From contig SVRU01000041.1 in assembly GCA_015064665.1 (NCBI GenBank), positions 1 to 24,007 of the forward strand: a DNA stretch of 24,007 bases, in the 5' to 3' direction. The DNA comes from Oscillospiraceae bacterium. Its GTDB lineage: Bacteria; Bacillota_A; Clostridia; Oscillospirales; CAG-272. Of this stretch, positions 23,273 to 24,007 are shown in pieces (the first letter of the stretch is position 1; every line of letters starts with the position of its first letter). The notes beneath the pieces were generated by a model. That model saw only the letters and a list, made by a program, of their open reading frames with translations. It did no database searches and was not told where the DNA came from. The translations under genes and the position numbers were made by a program.

Positions 23273-24007
23273 TTAATTCGACAGATCAAACAACTCTTTT
23301 GCGTTGTTAAATAAAATATTTTCTTTATCCCGCTTACTAATCATTGAAAACTCAATTCTACCTCTTTGTGCCGCAGCGGAATAGGTATCTGTTCCAAACA
23401 GTATTCTTTCAGAGCCAATCTGCGAAACCGCATATTCTATCAGCATATTTTTCAAGCTTGCCATTCCCGAGGTATCCACATAGACGTTGCCATACTTGGA
23501 TTTTTTTACCGCCTCAATATGCGCCTCACCCCCCAAGTGCGCCATAATAAACCTTGTTTTCGTGTATTGATTGGCGAATGGTATAATCCCAGCCGCCCCT
23601 TTTTGTTTTTCGGGATGGATCTGCACAACGGTGGCATGTGCATCCGCAAAAGAAAAGATTTTATCTCCATATTCCTCCAGGGAATAATTGTGACAAACCG
23701 GATGCAATTTGATCCCGACACATTTTTTATTATTCAACATTCTTTCAGCTTGCGCAAATGTATTGTCGTTTCGAGGATCAATAATCACCCATTGATATAA
23801 AAATTCATTGGCAGCGACAATTTCCAACATATCTTCATTCGCCTGTTCTACTTTTTCACGCCCCAAGACTCCATCAAACGGCGAAGCAAGCACCTTTGTG
23901 ATATGAGCATATTCGCTGATCCGCTTTAATACGTCAGGGTAAGCACTATAAAAATCGCCTTCCTGCATGAGATTAGAAAGAGAGTTGTAAACCAAGGTTT
24001 CTTTTGC
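23273..24007 (-). CDS. Amidohydrolase-family (amidohydrolase_2-like) metal-dependent hydrolase, partial
   Basis: About 244 C-terminal residues of a TIM-barrel metal-dependent hydrolase resembling the amidohydrolase_2 group (decarboxylases/lactonases). The frame runs off the window end with no stop, so the N-terminus, including the expected HxH metal motif, is missing; an apparent TTG at 23993-23995 is not the real start. Conserved blocks are VGIKLHPVCHNYSL, VVQIHPEKQ, FIMAHLGGEAH, VYVDTSGM and ERILFGTDT, which provide the remaining His/Asp metal and catalytic positions. A terminator follows. Substrate cannot be given. Confidence 0.85.
   Translation of the reverse strand, partial: AKETLVYNSLSNLMQEGDFYSAYPDVLKRISEYAHITKVLASPFDGVLGREKVEQANEDMLEIVAANEFLYQWVIIDPRNDNTFAQAERMLNNKKCVGIKLHPVCHNYSLEEYGDKIFSFADAHATVVQIHPEKQKGAAGIIPFANQYTKTRFIMAHLGGEAHIEAVKKSKYGNVYVDTSGMASLKNMLIEYAVSQIGSERILFGTDTYSAAAQRGRIEFSMISKRDKENILFNNAKELFDLSN

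Overview
The window looks like a chromosomal piece of a low-to-moderate GC, Gram-positive, spore-lineage anaerobe of the class Clostridia, probably an uncultured gut-type member. This is inferred from a SpoIIR sporulation gene, a T-box leader on serS, a tandem glycine riboswitch, many TTGACA/TATAAT-like promoters with 17-base spacers, and purine-rich ribosome binding sites. Most genes are ordinary. No prophage, CRISPR array, insertion sequence or restriction system was seen.

Layout. 1-1430: a CobW/G3E metallochaperone GTPase with a His/Cys-rich tail (cut by the window start), divergent from a flavodoxin-like reductase with a Cys cluster; their promoters overlap face to face. 1521-4736 (minus): trmL, an ATP-grasp ligase and a MurE-type Mur ligase. 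The last two overlap by four bases and may make a non-DAP peptidoglycan stem and cross-bridge. 4905-9769 (plus): secA followed by two multi-pass membrane proteins of unknown function. 9852-11719 (minus): serS and gmk behind a serine-type T-box leader.

12090-17041: a carbohydrate locus. A leftward operon encodes a NagB-like sugar-phosphate isomerase/deaminase with altered catalytic residues, a Gfo/Idh/MocA dehydrogenase with a Cys cluster, and an FAD-dependent oxidoreductase. It is divergent from an AraC-type regulator with a cupin sensor, and a CBM9-like protein lies beyond that. The shared promoter region holds a perfect 20-base palindrome on which two opposing promoters overlap.

17194-18288 (plus): spoIIR and smpB. 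18289-18756: a gene-free stretch made of successive small hairpins plus a MITE-like palindromic element. 18757-20112 (minus): a large lipoprotein. 20288-22200 (minus): an AGCS amino-acid:sodium symporter behind a tandem glycine riboswitch and terminator. 22272-23057 (minus): a membrane-anchored XRE regulator. 23273-end (minus): an amidohydrolase cut by the window end.

The best candidates for something little described are the MurE-like/ATP-grasp pair, the NagB-like/Gfo/FAD operon with its palindrome, and the hairpin-dense repeat after smpB. All similarity statements come from motif recognition by eye; no search was run.
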